NCBI RefSeq assembly: GCF_023667495.1
Contig: NZ_JAMOZL010000001.1
Coordinates: 714,817-778,816 of the forward strand
Origin: Dyadobacter sp. MSC1_007
GTDB taxonomy: Bacteria > Bacteroidota > Bacteroidia > Cytophagales > Spirosomataceae
Length of the DNA: 64,000 nucleotides
Direction of reading: 5' to 3'
The first letter of the stretch is position 1. Each line of letters opens with the position of its first letter. The notes below the pieces were generated by a model that worked only from the letters and a program-made list of their open reading frames with translations, ran no database searches and was not told where the DNA came from. A program made the translations under genes and the position numbers. Shown here one piece after another: positions 63,787 through 64,000 of the stretch.

Positions 63787-63813
63787 ATGCCCTTCGACTG
63801 CGCTCAGGGTGAC
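63787..63813. repeat. REP-like palindrome (first)
   Basis: ATGCCCTTCGACTGCGCTCAGGGTGAC can fold as CCCTtcgactgcgctcAGGG. It is similar in style to the second element at 63897 and to interspersed palindromes found in many genomes. Confidence 0.5.
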
Positions 63814-63896
63814 AAAGCTAACACGCTGGGTCAAAGCATAATAATCATTTATATGCCCTACTTGGACGATCCTGTCATTCCATGCACAAACGCTAC

Positions 63897-63928
63897 TGTC
63901 ATCCTGAGTGCAGCCGAAGGATGACAGT
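63897..63928. repeat. REP-like palindrome (second)
   Basis: CTGTCATCCT and AGGATGACAG are exact 10-base inverted arms around gagtgcagccga. It lies in a gene-free stretch (63700-64000) that also holds the first REP-like element and nothing else recognisable. Confidence 0.6.
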
Positions 63929-64000
63929 AGCGCCCACACCACCACCCGCCCATCCCAACTTTTTCTTCCGCAATCTAAAATCCAAAGCAAATTTTTACTT

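Noticed and set aside
63700..63990. 96-codon minus-strand frame at the window end
   Set aside because: Its sequence is made of the two REP-like palindromes (for example VTLSAVEGH), so it is unlikely to be a gene.
1..64000. CRISPR arrays, tRNA or rRNA genes, transposases
   Set aside because: No spaced direct repeats, cloverleaf sequences apart from the tmRNA, rRNA cores or transposase motifs were seen by eye; a covariance or repeat-finder scan would settle it.

Overview
The window looks like chromosomal DNA from a Bacteroidota bacterium of the order Cytophagales. Dyadobacter or a close relative is my best guess, from general resemblance only. The support is two SusC/SusD pairs, an ECF sigma/FecR pair, many Bacteroidota-type lipoprotein signals, TAnnTTTG-like promoter elements, and a tmRNA whose tag would end in GESTYAMAA. 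Most of the window is of moderate GC; the stretch 60.7-63.0 kb is visibly AT-rich.

Layout. 0-5 kb: start of a secreted protein, a tandem universal stress protein, a frameshifted glycosyltransferase remnant, a DUF305 membrane protein, a phosphoribosyltransferase and an isolated cytochrome c oxidase subunit I. 5-15 kb: a beta-propeller/phosphoesterase lipoprotein facing a SusD/SusC pair, then a CDF-like transporter with altered metal-site residues and a phytase-like lipoprotein. 15-19 kb: an AraC remnant, a fused nucleotidyltransferase-HEPN gene and small secreted or membrane proteins.

19-33.2 kb is the most unusual part. It holds two paralogous modules. Each has an unknown protein family, a GAF-AAA+-Fis activator with the GAFTGA motif of sigma-54 activators, an NmrA-like oxidoreductase and a YCII protein. 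Module A adds a 57-residue small protein and a pirin; module B adds a bestrophin-like channel and two alpha/beta hydrolases. Five promoters match the sigma-54 -24/-12 consensus. Upstream of each, an AAATAC/AAATAT half-site starts 64-65 bases before the -24 T. At four of the five it is paired with an inverted half-site 23-24 bases away; at the fifth the outer half is weak. This reads as one sigma-54 regulon controlled by the two activators, which share a nearly identical recognition helix.

33.3-46.6 kb: tmRNA, a TonB C-terminal-domain lipoprotein, a NrtR-like Nudix regulator with a likely operator over the promoter of a divergent TonB receptor operon, a WG-repeat protein, and a run of small enzymes between two Crp/Fnr-type regulators. 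46.8-59.1 kb: a polysaccharide utilisation locus (ECF sigma, anti-sigma, SusC, SusD, two surface-lipoprotein families, GH95 fucosidase), consistent with uptake and trimming of a fucosylated glycan. 59.2-64 kb: a decayed toxin/defence region with a second nucleotidyltransferase-HEPN gene, a fragment of a third, a truncated XRE protein, a large AAA ATPase, a HigA antitoxin with only the tail of its HigB toxin, and REP-like palindromes.

All functional statements rest on reading motifs by eye; no database search was run.
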